From contig NZ_CANKYM010000002.1 of the NCBI RefSeq assembly GCF_947488185.1, positions 248,001 to 312,000 of the forward strand: 64,000 nt of DNA, read 5' to 3'. This document shows positions 1 through 8,394 of this stretch, one piece after another (position 1 is the stretch's first letter; every line of letters starts with the position of its first letter). A program made the position numbers and the translations under genes. This DNA is from an uncultured Roseobacter sp. Lineage in GTDB: Bacteria > Pseudomonadota > Alphaproteobacteria > Rhodobacterales > Rhodobacteraceae. Under the pieces are notes generated by a model that was given only the letters and a program-made list of their open reading frames with translations, did no database searches and had not been told where the DNA came from.

Positions 1-246
1 AGGGCGCAAGGTCTGTATCGGACCCCCCTGGATCTGCGCACGTCCCAGGCCTGACGTAATCACCAGTGTCTGACCAAGCGGATGCGTGTGCCATGCCGTG
101 CGTGCACCGGGTTCGAAAGTGACATGGTTGCCTGTCAGCCGGGCAGGCGGATCGGTTGCAATCACCGGATCGATGCGTACGGCACCGGTGAAGTATTCCG
201 CGGCGCCTTTGCCTGAGGCTTGGCTTCCTGCTCTGGTAATGCGCAT
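1..246 (-). CDS. Cupin-domain protein, (R)-mandelonitrile lyase-like, partial (3' end outside window)
   Basis: The minus strand reads MRITRAGSQASGKGAAEYFT from an ATG at 246 and is still open at base 1, so only the first 82 codons are present. The stretch FEPGARTAWHTHPLGQTL carries the HxH metal-binding pair of a small single-domain cupin, and the RAGSQ-SGKG-FTG-VRIDP opening is that of the family annotated as (R)-mandelonitrile lyase-like cupins or quercetin-dioxygenase-like proteins. The family usually runs to about 130 residues. Function in this genome is unknown. A pair of inverted repeat copies lies between it and glyA, which is in the same orientation. Confidence 0.8.
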   Translation of the reverse strand, partial: MRITRAGSQASGKGAAEYFTGAVRIDPVIATDPPARLTGNHVTFEPGARTAWHTHPLGQTLVITSGLGRAQIQGGPIQTLRP

Positions 247-272
247 CTGCTTTTTCCTTACAGCGCCCGGGT

Positions 273-368
273 AAGGTGGCCTGAAGCCCACCCTACCTGT
301 CTGATACAAAGATTGCTCTCAAAAGCGACCGGTGCTGAAAGCAGGTAAGGTGGGCTTCAGGCCACCTT
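273..368. repeat. Two inverted copies of the GGTGGGCTTCAGGCCACC repeat
   Basis: Copy one (273-297) is the reverse complement of copy two (343-368); about 45 bases separate them. The core is an imperfect palindrome, GGTGGGCTTCAGGCCACC, preceded by AGGTAGG or AGGTAAGG. Two more copies lie at 22952-22977 and 32911-32938. Three of the four stand 10 to 15 bases after a minus-strand stop codon, which fits a REP-like 3' hairpin. There is no U-tract. Confidence 0.75.
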
Positions 369-379
369 GGCATTTACAC

Positions 380-1675
380 TTAGAGGTTCGGGTAGAGCGG
401 GAAGCGTGCGCAAAGCTCGGCGACCTCCGCCTTCACCTTTTCCTCTACTGCGGCATTGCCCTCTTCGCCGTTGGCGGCAAGCCCATCAACCACTTCGATG
501 ATCCAATCCGCGATCTGGCGGAACTCCGGCTCGCCAAAGCCGCGCGTCGTGCCCGCAGGGGAGCCGAGGCGAATGCCCGATGTCACCGTTGGTTTTTCCG
601 GATCGAAGGGCACGCCGTTCTTGTTGCAGGTGATATGCGCGCGGCCAAGGGCCTTCTCGGTCGCATTGCCCTTCACGCCTTTTGGGCGCAAATCCACCAG
701 CAGAACATGCGTGTCGGTGCCATGGGTCACCGTGTCGAGCCCACCTTTGATCAGCTGATCCGACAGCGCCTGAGCGTTTGCGACCACCTGTTTGATGTAC
801 TCTTTGAATTCGGGGCGCAGCGCTTCACCGAATGCCACCGCCTTGCCCGCAATCACGTGCATGAGCGGACCGCCCTGGATGCCTGGGAAAATCGCGGAGT
901 TGAATTTCTTAGCCAGCGCTTCGTCATTGGTCAGGATCATGCCACCCCGAGGACCGCGCAAGGTCTTGTGCGTTGTCGTGGTGGCCACGTGCGCGTGCGG
1001 AAACGGCGAAGGGTGTTCGCCTGCCGCCACCAGACCTGCAAAGTGAGCCATGTCCACGTGTAGATAGGCCCCAACCATATCGGCAATCTCGCGCATGCGG
1101 GCAAAGTCGATCTGACGCGGAATGGCCGATCCACCGGCGATGATCATCTTGGGCTGGTGTTCTTTGGCCAGCGCCTCGACCTGCTCATAGTCCAGCAAGT
1201 TGTCTTCCTTGCGCACGCCGTATTGCACCGCGTTGAACCACTTGCCGGACTGGTTGGGTTTCGCGCCGTGGGTCAGGTGACCACCCGCGTCCAGCGACAT
1301 GCCGAGGATGGTATCGCCCGGCTGCAGCAGTGCCTGAAACACCCCTTGGTTGGCCTGCGAGCCGGAGTTGGGTTGGACATTGGCAAACCCGCAGTCAAAG
1401 AGTTTGCAGGCTCTCTCGATCGCCAGTTCTTCGGCCACGTCGACGAATTGGCAGCCGCCGTAATAGCGTCGGCCCGGATAGCCTTCGGCGTATTTGTTGG
1501 TCATGATGCTGCCCTGTGCTTCGAGCACGGCGGCAGAAACGATATTCTCTGATGCGATCAACTCGATCTCGTCGCGCTGGCGGCCCAGCTCATCGGTGAT
1601 CGACTCAAAGATTTCCGGGTCGCTGTCGGCCAGCGACTTGGTGAAAAATCCGGGGGCGCGGTGCGGAGCGTTCAT
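380..1675 (-). CDS. glyA: Serine hydroxymethyltransferase
   Basis: This 431-residue cytosolic PLP enzyme interconverts serine plus tetrahydrofolate with glycine plus 5,10-methylene-tetrahydrofolate. Recognisable blocks are [11 protein letters not shown] near the start, [20 protein letters not shown], the [12 protein letters not shown] stretch, and [11 protein letters not shown] with the PLP lysine near residue 240. The frame opens further upstream to 1804, but the ATG at 1675 ([11 protein letters not shown]) gives the normal family length and follows an AGGGA element, so I chose it. It is divergent from nadK with a 219-base gap. A repeat hairpin follows the stop. Confidence 0.97.
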   Translation of the reverse strand: MNAPHRAPGFFTKSLADSDPEIFESITDELGRQRDEIELIASENIVSAAVLEAQGSIMTNKYAEGYPGRRYYGGCQFVDVAEELAIERACKLFDCGFANVQPNSGSQANQGVFQALLQPGDTILGMSLDAGGHLTHGAKPNQSGKWFNAVQYGVRKEDNLLDYEQVEALAKEHQPKMIIAGGSAIPRQIDFARMREIADMVGAYLHVDMAHFAGLVAAGEHPSPFPHAHVATTTTHKTLRGPRGGMILTNDEALAKKFNSAIFPGIQGGPLMHVIAGKAVAFGEALRPEFKEYIKQVVANAQALSDQLIKGGLDTVTHGTDTHVLLVDLRPKGVKGNATEKALGRAHITCNKNGVPFDPEKPTVTSGIRLGSPAGTTRGFGEPEFRQIADWIIEVVDGLAANGEEGNAAVEEKVKAEVAELCARFPLYPNL

Positions 1676-1894
1676 GAGCGGTTTCCCTGATAAATGAGCA
1701 AAGATGCAGTTTCCTATCGGAAACACGCGGGGTGGAAAAGAGTGTAAAGCGACCTTTGTCAGGCTCTGTGCGGCGTTCATACGGGCTGCGTTACGTTCAC
1801 GCAATCCGGGTTACCGTGGCATCTCGGCGCAATACTGGCCTCCGCGGCGGATATGTGCTTGTTTCGGATCATAAAGTCCCGGATCGGAAACAAG

Positions 1895-2656
1895 ATGTCC
1901 CAAAAAATCGCCTTTACGGCCAGCCGCGCCGAGGTTGCGCAAACCGCGCGGGCGGCGCTGATCACACGGTATGGCAATGCCAAACCGGAGGAGGCGGACG
2001 TGATCGTGGCACTGGGCGGGGATGGGTTCATGCTGCAGACCCTGCACGACATGCAACATCTCGCGGCCCCCGTGTACGGTATGAATCGCGGCACCATCGG
2101 GTTTCTGATGAATGCCTATTCGGAGATCGACCTGCAGGATCGGCTGGCCGCGGCTGAGGAGGCAGACCTGAACCCGCTGAGCATGACGGCGACCAAGGCC
2201 GACGGCAGCACCGCAAAAGCGCTGGCCATCAATGAAGTGTCTCTCCTGCGGGCCGGACCCCAGGCGGCCAAGTTGAAGATCACCGTCGACGGGCGGCTGC
2301 GCATGGCGGAATTGGTCTGTGACGGCGCGCTGGTCAGCACGCCCGCCGGGTCCACCGCCTATAACTACTCCGCCCACGGACCGATCATCCCCATCGGCTC
2401 CGAGGTCTTGGCCCTGACCGCAATGAGCGCCTTTCGCCCCCGGCGCTGGCGCGGGGCGCTTTTGCCGAAAAAGGCGGTGGTCCAGATTGACGTGCTTGAA
2501 CCCGAAAAACGCCCGGTGATGGCAGAGGCCGATGCCAATTCCGTCATGGGTGTGGTGAGCGTTGAAATCCGCTCTGAACCAAGCGTCGTGCACCGCATCC
2601 TCTTTGATCCCGGCCACGGGCTGGAAGAACGACTGATCAACGAGCAGTTCACGTGA
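1895..2656 (+). CDS. nadK: NAD kinase
   Basis: The 254-residue product phosphorylates NAD to NADP in the cytosol. The diagnostic GGDG motif is at residues 41-44 ([11 protein letters not shown]), followed by NEVSLLR and [20 protein letters not shown], the conserved nucleotide-binding loop of the family. An upstream in-frame start at 1853 exists, but the ATG at 1895 sits behind GGAAACA and matches the usual N-terminus. The stop overlaps the next gene start as GTGA, so the two are probably translated together. Confidence 0.95.
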   Translation: MSQKIAFTASRAEVAQTARAALITRYGNAKPEEADVIVALGGDGFMLQTLHDMQHLAAPVYGMNRGTIGFLMNAYSEIDLQDRLAAAEEADLNPLSMTATKADGSTAKALAINEVSLLRAGPQAAKLKITVDGRLRMAELVCDGALVSTPAGSTAYNYSAHGPIIPIGSEVLALTAMSAFRPRRWRGALLPKKAVVQIDVLEPEKRPVMAEADANSVMGVVSVEIRSEPSVVHRILFDPGHGLEERLINEQFT

Positions 2657-3882
2657 CGCTGACGCCGCAGATCGGTCCGGCGGCCCCCCGCGGGCTCTGT
2701 ACCGATTGCGGCGTTTCCCGCATGCAGAATGACAAGGCCTGCGGGCGGGCCTGCCAGTTCATCGCGCCGGACTACCCCGGGCTGGAACGGCAGGTGCACG
2801 GGCGCACCCGGCAAGACGGGGATGAACACTTCTTTGGCCCGTTCCAGGCGATGTACCGCGCGGAGATGGCAACGCCAAAGGCAGGGGCACAATGGACGGG
2901 GATCACCACGTCACTGGCCGCCGCTTTGCTGGAGCGCGACCAGGTGCGGGCGGTGCTGACGATGGTGCCGGACCCGGAGGATGTCTGGCGTCCGAAACCT
3001 GCCCTGATCACGGACCCGCAGGATATGGCTGAGGCGCGGGGCATGCGCATGGGATACGCGCCTTTGCTGGCCTTGCTGGAAACCGCGCAGGACCTGGGGT
3101 TCAAGCGGTTGGCGGTGATCGGCATCCCCTGTCAGATCTACGCGCTCCGCTGCCTGGAGGCGGAATTGGAGCTGGAGCGGCTTTACGTTATCGGCACGCC
3201 CTGCTCCGACAACACAACCACCGAGAATTTTCACCATTTTCTCAGCTTGCTGGATGAAGATCCCGCCAGCATCACCTATCTGGAGTTCCGCGCTGATTTC
3301 AAAGTGGAACTGCGCTATGCCGACGGACGCCAGCGCCTGATCCCGTTCCTCTCCCTGCCCATCTCGGATCTGCCGGCGGATTTCTTTCCGCTGACCTGCC
3401 GCACCTGCGTGGACTACACCAACAGTCTTGCCGACATCACCGTGGGCTACATGGGCGGGCAGGGCGCGCAATGGCTGCTCGTGCGCAACGCCCGTGGCGC
3501 GGAAATGCTCGACAGTCTTGGCGATCAGATCCGCCTCAGCACCCCGGGCAGCGCAGGGAAAAGAGCAAGCGCGGTAAAGGGATTTGTCGCCAACACCGAA
3601 CGTGCCGCTGGCGGTCTGCCACTGCGGCGGATGCCCGACTGGCTACGCCCCATCGTCAGCTGGCTGCAACCACGCATCGGACCCAGAGGGCTCGAGTTTG
3701 CCCGCGCGCGGGTGGAGATGAAAGCGGCGGAAACCATCCTGCACCTGCGCCGCGAAGCACCCGCCAAGATGAAAAACATGGTACCCGAACATGTCTGGGA
3801 CATCGCCGCGCCCTACGGCTTGCAGCCAGGGCCAGAGGAAACACCGGCTTCTTCTGGCAAGAAATATCCCGGGGGAGACTGA
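2653..3882 (+). CDS. FrhB/HCAR-family Fe-S flavoprotein (coenzyme F420 hydrogenase beta-subunit-like)
   Basis: A 409-residue protein starting with GTG inside the nadK stop codon. It has a cysteine-rich N-terminus (C16, C19, C30, C34), then [21 protein letters not shown] and a distal [16 protein letters not shown] block, the cysteine pattern of the FrhB / 7-hydroxymethyl chlorophyll a reductase / BciB family, which carries 4Fe-4S clusters and flavin. Known members move electrons from ferredoxin or F420 to varied substrates. No photosynthesis gene is nearby, so a chlorophyll role is not supported. Coupling to nadK suggests a pyridine-nucleotide or redox link (inference). The last residues, [10 protein letters not shown], are encoded by an invading repeat at 3848-3875. 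Confidence 0.8.
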   Translation: MTLTPQIGPAAPRGLCTDCGVSRMQNDKACGRACQFIAPDYPGLERQVHGRTRQDGDEHFFGPFQAMYRAEMATPKAGAQWTGITTSLAAALLERDQVRAVLTMVPDPEDVWRPKPALITDPQDMAEARGMRMGYAPLLALLETAQDLGFKRLAVIGIPCQIYALRCLEAELELERLYVIGTPCSDNTTTENFHHFLSLLDEDPASITYLEFRADFKVELRYADGRQRLIPFLSLPISDLPADFFPLTCRTCVDYTNSLADITVGYMGGQGAQWLLVRNARGAEMLDSLGDQIRLSTPGSAGKRASAVKGFVANTERAAGGLPLRRMPDWLRPIVSWLQPRIGPRGLEFARARVEMKAAETILHLRREAPAKMKNMVPEHVWDIAAPYGLQPGPEETPASSGKKYPGGD

Positions 3883-3911
3883 GCCAAAGGCTCAGGCGGG
3901 GGCTGGCCCCC
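3848..3911 (-). repeat. Rhodobacteraceae palindromic repeat, copy 1 (read on minus strand)
   Basis: On the minus strand, 3875 to 3848 reads CCCCCGGGATATTTC followed by TTGCCAGAAGAAG. It is accompanied at 3881-3893 by the hairpin GAGCCAAAGGCTC and at 3897-3911 by a GGGGG...CCCCC stem. The block closes the FrhB-like gene and lies between two convergent genes, where it could end transcription from both sides. Copies 16235-16284 and 54994-55041 share the motif; 44886-44935 is a decayed relative. Confidence 0.75.
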
Positions 3912-4472
3912 TTACCCGCGGGGAGAAAGGTACCCGCGTACGATGTCAGTGGTACGCGTGGCATCCAGAATGGGCGGCAAAAGGGTCAACACCTCTCCGG
4001 ATTGGTCCAGCAAATGCACGAAACTGCCGTGGGAATAGATCCAACCGTATTCGGGGTCCTGAAACAGCGGCTCGACCTCAACGGAAAATGCCTCATAAGC
4101 TGTCTGCAACGCCAGATCGTCGCCGGTCAGCCCGATGAAATCCTCGTGTATTTCCGCCAATGGCGCACCCATCGTGTCCACCTGATCCTGATCCGGGGCG
4201 ACAGTGATCATCACCGGTGTGACGGCAAGCCCTTCATCGGCCAGTGCGTCCACCACGTCGGCCATCAACGGCAGTGCCGCGGAGCAGATGTTCAGGCAAT
4301 TGGCATATCCGAAAAACAACAGCTGCGCGCGTCCGTCCGGGTCGGCCTGCGTCCGGGTCTCGCCAAATTGGTTGGTCAGCGCAAATGGCCCGCCGAGGTC
4401 AAACGGCAGCGGCGGGGCCTCTGCCATGGCGCCGGTGGCCAGGCAGGTCGTGACCCAAAACGCCGCGCGCAT
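3912..4472 (-). CDS. SCO1/SenC/PrrC-family copper chaperone-like protein
   Basis: A 186-residue thioredoxin-fold protein with a cleavable N-terminal signal (cut likely after GAMAEA). FFGYANCLNIC places the CXXXC copper-binding pair at residues 59 and 63, and YSHGSFVHLL supplies the conserved histidine at about 148. SCO proteins deliver copper to the CuA site of cytochrome c oxidase or act as periplasmic thiol reductants. The start overlaps the stop of the upstream gene as TGATG, making it the last gene of a three-gene operon. No oxidase gene is in view, so its target is open. Confidence 0.88.
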   Translation of the reverse strand: MRAAFWVTTCLATGAMAEAPPLPFDLGGPFALTNQFGETRTQADPDGRAQLLFFGYANCLNICSAALPLMADVVDALADEGLAVTPVMITVAPDQDQVDTMGAPLAEIHEDFIGLTGDDLALQTAYEAFSVEVEPLFQDPEYGWIYSHGSFVHLLDQSGEVLTLLPPILDATRTTDIVRGYLSPRG

Positions 4473-5032
4473 CAGAAGTTTTCTTCGGCGTATGTTTCAT
4501 CCGCCTCAAGACCCAGGCCCAGATACCCCTCGGTCGAGATCACATCCTTCACCCGAGGATCGCGGCGGAACCAGGGGCCCTTGCCCTTGGCTTCAGGATA
4601 CTTCTGAGCCCATTTCTTGGTCCAGGTGTTGGCCTTGATCCAATCGGCATCCCCGGCTTTGATGCGCTGCACCAGATAGATGTTGCTGGCGCCCAGATCC
4701 TCATCCTCGATCATCAGGCCATCGACCTCGATCACCTGATTGCAGAACGGGGCCAGCTCTTCAGCGGCACCTGTAAACGCGGGCTGGGAGTTCTTCATGG
4801 GCAGAACCATGACATTGTCGACCGACCGCACAAGCCCCAACTGGCGCGCCCCCGCACCGCAGTCATCCGCGCAATCGCCGGTCAATTCACAGAGCACATC
4901 CACCACCTTGGCCTCGAACCGGGCGGGCACTTCGGCATAGAGGTTCCAGGTCTTGGCCTCCGATCCTTCGGAGAAATCCTGCGCCGTCAGCGGGCTGGCG
5001 ATCAGGGTGAAAATGAAAATCAGGTTGCGCAT
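4472..5032 (-). CDS. Periplasmic Cys-rich protein of unknown function, in SCO operon
   Basis: I do not recognise this family. The 186-residue product has a signal peptide (MRNLIFIFTLIASPLTAQ) and a C48-X5-C54-X3-C58 cluster (LCELTGDCADDCGA) plus C97 (ELAPFCNQV), suggesting disulfides or a metal site. The acidic C-terminus ends in LEADETYAEENF. An alternative GTG start lies at 5035; the ATG at 5032 makes a TGATG overlap with the upstream stop, the same arrangement as the next junction, so I prefer it. Its position between a SCO chaperone and another Cys/His-rich exported protein suggests copper or redox handling, by context only. Confidence 0.8.
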   Translation of the reverse strand: MRNLIFIFTLIASPLTAQDFSEGSEAKTWNLYAEVPARFEAKVVDVLCELTGDCADDCGAGARQLGLVRSVDNVMVLPMKNSQPAFTGAAEELAPFCNQVIEVDGLMIEDEDLGASNIYLVQRIKAGDADWIKANTWTKKWAQKYPEAKGKGPWFRRDPRVKDVISTEGYLGLGLEADETYAEENF

Positions 5033-5475
5033 CACTTCGGCTCCGGGAATGAGAAGGGCGGCACGGTGCCGTAATCTTCGTGGGTCGGGTTCACGATATC
5101 CATATCGCTGACCACCTCGCTGACGACGAGATACTTCAACCCGTCGCGCTCATAGAGCATCCCGTCGGCTGTCACGGTGTGGGCCGCGAGGCTGAGCTGT
5201 GTGTCACCACTGGCCGAACTCGCGTCCTGCGCGATCTTCAGCACGGTATAGACAGTGCCATCCTCGGCCAGCAGCCCGACCGGGATGCCGCCCGCCGAAC
5301 ACCACAGTGCGCAGGTATGATGCGCCGACCCCACAACCGCGTCAGGCCCGCCCATGACACCGGAGTAATAGCACCAGGTGTCGATGATCTCTCCGGTCAC
5401 CTGAATGCGGGTGCCCTCCGCGGCCCAGCCGGGCAGCGCGAGGCTGGATAAGAGCAGGGATAACATCAGGCGCAT
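5032..5475 (-). CDS. Periplasmic Cys/His protein of unknown function, first gene of SCO operon
   Basis: A 147-residue exported protein: signal peptide MRLMLSLLLSSLALPGWAAEG, then an OB-like opening IQVTGEIIDTWCYYSG with C35 and the cluster SAHHTCALWCSAGG containing H52, H53, C55 and C59. Those residues could bind a metal or heme, but no heme CXXCH is present. It heads the three-gene run toward the SCO gene and overlaps the next start. I cannot name the family. It is divergent from the CsbD gene. Confidence 0.8.
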   Translation of the reverse strand: MRLMLSLLLSSLALPGWAAEGTRIQVTGEIIDTWCYYSGVMGGPDAVVGSAHHTCALWCSAGGIPVGLLAEDGTVYTVLKIAQDASSASGDTQLSLAAHTVTADGMLYERDGLKYLVVSEVVSDMDIVNPTHEDYGTVPPFSFPEPK

Positions 5476-5659
5476 GCGGCAATTCCTCCGGTTCTGGTGC
5501 CGGAAGCCTACGAGCAGCCCCTTTTTCGATCAACGGCGGAAATCCACCAAGTCGATCACTTTTTTGCGGAACCAATTGCACGGACACGTGTTGGCTTGGC
5601 AAGAGCATGTGATGCGCATGTGCTTGGTTCAACGATTTCGACAGATAAAGGAGAGACCA

Positions 5660-5869
5660 ATGAACTGGGACATTATCAAAGGCAACTGGAAACAGATGAA
5701 GGGTCAGGTTCAGTCCAAGTGGGGCGAGCTGACCGACGATGAGATCGATCAGGCCGAGGGCGACCGCGAGCGCCTTGCCGGGCTCATCCAGGAGCGTTAC
5801 GGCGTGGCCAAAGATGAGGCCGAGCGTCAGATCGACGCCTTCATCGCAGAGCATAAGTCAGCCGCGTAA
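5660..5869 (+). CDS. CsbD-family stress protein
   Basis: A 69-residue acidic, helical protein beginning MNWDIIKGNWKQMKGQVQSK, with GELTDDEIDQAEGDRERLAG, the standard CsbD pattern. CsbD-like proteins are induced by general stress in many bacteria; their molecular action is not established. The longer frame from 5405 is not used because the ATG at 5660 follows AAGGAGAG closely and gives the family length. A hairpin terminator follows at 5895. Confidence 0.93.
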   Translation: MNWDIIKGNWKQMKGQVQSKWGELTDDEIDQAEGDRERLAGLIQERYGVAKDEAERQIDAFIAEHKSAA

Positions 5870-5894
5870 TTTACCTCGTCGCGTCTGATTTTTT

Positions 5895-5927
5895 AAAGGG
5901 CGGCTCCCATGCGGGGGTCGCCTTTTT
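5895..5927 (+). terminator. Rho-independent terminator after CsbD gene
   Basis: AAAGGGCGGCTCCC, a short ATG loop and CGGGGGTCGCCTTTTT form an imperfect GC-rich stem ending in a T-run 25 bases after the CsbD stop. It also faces the convergent SDR gene. Confidence 0.75.
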
Positions 5928-5938
5928 CACATCTGGAC

Positions 5939-6646
5939 TCAGACAGAGCGTGTGATGCCGCCATCGACCCGGACGTTCTGTCCGGTGATGTAAGCCCCGC
6001 CCTCTGAGGCCAGGAAGGCCACCACGCTGGCGATTTCATTCAACGACTTGCCGTAGCGTCCCATGGGGATCATCGCCCGGAACTCGTCCTTCTCGGGAAG
6101 GCTGTCGATAAAGCCGGGCAACACGTTGTTCATGCGAATGTTCTCACCCGCGTATTTATCCGCGAAAAGTTTACTGAAGGCAGCCAGACCGGCGCGCATC
6201 ACGCCGGAGGTGGGAAACACGGCGTTGGGCTCGAATGCTGCAAAGGTGGAGATGTTGATGATCGCGCCGCCACCCTGCGCTTGCATGATCGGCGTGACCA
6301 GACGCGTCGGACGCACGGCGTTGAGAAAGTAAACCTCCATGCCTTCGTGCCAATCCTCGTCTGTCAATTCCAACACCGGGGCGCGGGGCCCGTGGCCCGC
6401 CGAGTTGACCAAAACGTCGATCCGACCCCAATGGTTCATCGCCGCGTCCACCAGCTTTTGCAGATCATCTCGCGATTTATTTGTGCCGGTGATGCCGACG
6501 CCGCCCAGTTCTTTCGCCAGCGCCTCGCCTTTGCCAGAAGAGGACAGGATGCCAAGCTTGAACCCATCTGCGGCGAGCGCCCGGGCGCAATCTGCCCCCA
6601 TGCCGCTGCCCCCTGCCGTCACCAGAGCCACTTTTGTTTCTGCCAT
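5939..6646 (-). CDS. Atypical short-chain dehydrogenase/reductase
   Basis: A 235-residue Rossmann protein: VTAGGSGMGADCARAL is the TGxxxGxG cofactor loop, VLVNSAGHGP the NAG motif, ITGQNVRVDGG the C-terminal signature. The usual active site is altered. After INIS, the expected YxxxK is replaced by SGVMR in PTSGVMRAGL, so both the catalytic Tyr and Lys appear missing. It may be a reductase using another proton relay, or a non-catalytic binder. It ends a minus-strand run after hyuB (gap 37 bases), so it may act on products of that pathway. Substrate unknown. Confidence 0.85.
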   Translation of the reverse strand: MAETKVALVTAGGSGMGADCARALAADGFKLGILSSSGKGEALAKELGGVGITGTNKSRDDLQKLVDAAMNHWGRIDVLVNSAGHGPRAPVLELTDEDWHEGMEVYFLNAVRPTRLVTPIMQAQGGGAIINISTFAAFEPNAVFPTSGVMRAGLAAFSKLFADKYAGENIRMNNVLPGFIDSLPEKDEFRAMIPMGRYGKSLNEIASVVAFLASEGGAYITGQNVRVDGGITRSV

Positions 6647-6683
6647 GGTTTCTTTCCTCTCCGATTGACGCGCTTTGCGGGCG

Positions 6684-8390
6684 CTATTTCTCTTCGCCGA
6701 TCTTGCACGCGGCGTCGATCTTGGCGATCTCGGCCTCGCTCATGCCGTAGGCGTCGCGGGCCGTTTCAGGCGAGATATAGCCGCGCAGCAGATCCTGGCG
6801 GACCAGCAATTTGTCACGCTCTTGCGGGTCGCCATAGCCCGCGCCGCCCGGAAATGCCATTTGCACCCGGCGGCCGTGGGGTATGAATTGCTTGCCCTTT
6901 CCGCGCATGGGTGTGCCGTCGTCCTGTGCAATTGTTGTCGCCGCACCTGCAGCCCCGCCACGCCTGCCACGCGCGGGATGATCCACGCGGTCGAACATGG
7001 CGGAGATATCGAACTCATGCCCGTCGCGTGCGCCGACCTCCATCACCTGACCAAGCCCGCCGCGATAGGTGCCAAGGCCACCTGAATCAGGGCGCAACTC
7101 CTTGCGCCAGATGATCACCGGCCCTGCGTGCTCCGTCGCTTCAATAGGCATGGTCATCACGCCCGAGGGAAAGGCGGTCGCGTTCAACCCGTCATGTGCT
7201 GGCCGCGCACCGGACCCGCCTGAATTGAATGTCAGCACCTCGGAGCGGACGGCATCCGCCGGGGCAGGCGCATCGCTGCGCGGGCGCAGGGAGACCTGAA
7301 AGTTGCACAGGCACCCGGCCCCTTCGGCGGGCACCACGCCGGGCAGGATCTGGTCAAGTGCTGCATAGACCACATCCGGCACGAAATGCCCCACGATATG
7401 GCGCAGGGCGACGGGCGCGGGGTGTAACGCATGCACGATGCTGTTTTCCGGTGCGGTGACCTCAAAAGGCGCAAGCGAGGCTGCATTGTTGGGAATTTCC
7501 GGCGCGATGGCACATTTCAGCGCGTAGCAGGCATAGGCCTTGGTGTAGACCAGCGGGCAGTTGATGCCTTTCTTGTCGAGGCCCGTGGTGCCGTCGAAAT
7601 CCGACAGGATGCGGTCTTTCTCGATGCTCAGCCGAACGCGCAGTGTGATCGGCGTGTCAAACCCGTCCACCGTCATCTCGCCGCTGGCCTCGGCATGGGG
7701 CAGGGCGTTGATGCGTTCCAGTGTCGCGCGGCGGGAGTTCTCCAGAATGTACCCGGCGATGCCATCCAGATTGTCGAGGCCAAACTCCGCCATCATCGCC
7801 GTGAGGCGGCGGTGCCCAATCTCATTACAACTGCCCAACGCGTAGATGTCACCAACCAGCTGATCGGGCTCGCGCACATTGCCGCGAATGATGCGGATCA
7901 TGGTTTCGTCCACGGTGCCCCGTTCCGCGAACTTCATGATTGGCAGGTAGAGACCTTCCTCGTAGACGCTGTTGGCATCGGCGCCAAAGCCGCGTCCGCC
8001 AATATCCACCACATGGGCGGTGCAGGCAAAGAACCCCACCAGCAGGTCGTTGTGAAAGGAGGGGGTGACCATGGTGATGTCATGCAGGTGCCCGGTGCCC
8101 TCCCAGGGGTCGTTGGTGATATAGACATCGCCTTGGAAAATGTTCTGCCGCCCGATGCGCCGGATGAAATGCGCCACCGCATCGGCCATGGCGTTCACAT
8201 GGCCGGGGGTGCCAGTGACGGCCTGCGCCAGCATCCGGCCCTGCGTGTCGTAGACCCCGGCAGAGAGATCACCGGCCTCGCGCACGGAAGTGGAAAAGGC
8301 GGTGCGTACCAAAGCCTGCGCTTGCTCCTCCACCACCGAAATCAACCGGTTCCACATGACCTGATAGGCGACATTCGAAGGCTGTGTCAT
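6684..8390 (-). CDS. hyuB: Hydantoinase B/oxoprolinase family protein
   Basis: A 568-residue protein of the HyuB family, the partner subunit of HyuA. Family marks are QAQALVRTAFSTSVREAGD near the start, TNDPWEGTGHLHDITMV, GRGFGADANSVYEEGL, and a C-terminal GGAGYGDPQERD. HyuAB pairs hydrolyse N-methylhydantoins, 5-oxoproline or related cyclic amides with ATP, or carboxylate ketones (acetone carboxylase, acetophenone carboxylase) in homologues. The start lies 4 bases after the hyuA stop, so the two are coupled. The actual substrate cannot be told from sequence. Confidence 0.92.
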   Translation of the reverse strand: MTQPSNVAYQVMWNRLISVVEEQAQALVRTAFSTSVREAGDLSAGVYDTQGRMLAQAVTGTPGHVNAMADAVAHFIRRIGRQNIFQGDVYITNDPWEGTGHLHDITMVTPSFHNDLLVGFFACTAHVVDIGGRGFGADANSVYEEGLYLPIMKFAERGTVDETMIRIIRGNVREPDQLVGDIYALGSCNEIGHRRLTAMMAEFGLDNLDGIAGYILENSRRATLERINALPHAEASGEMTVDGFDTPITLRVRLSIEKDRILSDFDGTTGLDKKGINCPLVYTKAYACYALKCAIAPEIPNNAASLAPFEVTAPENSIVHALHPAPVALRHIVGHFVPDVVYAALDQILPGVVPAEGAGCLCNFQVSLRPRSDAPAPADAVRSEVLTFNSGGSGARPAHDGLNATAFPSGVMTMPIEATEHAGPVIIWRKELRPDSGGLGTYRGGLGQVMEVGARDGHEFDISAMFDRVDHPARGRRGGAAGAATTIAQDDGTPMRGKGKQFIPHGRRVQMAFPGGAGYGDPQERDKLLVRQDLLRGYISPETARDAYGMSEAEIAKIDAACKIGEEK

Positions 8391-8394
8391 CCGT

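Noticed and set aside
332..1063. Long plus-strand ORF opposite glyA, and similar long antisense ORFs opposite fadJ, the DmdC-like gene, the malic enzyme and prpE
   Set aside because: They mirror strongly conserved genes on the other strand and show no family motifs; high GC content opens these frames.
5568..5592. GGAAC...GTT elements before CsbD, resembling an EcfG general-stress promoter
   Set aside because: Spacing does not fit cleanly in either alignment; too weak without expression data.
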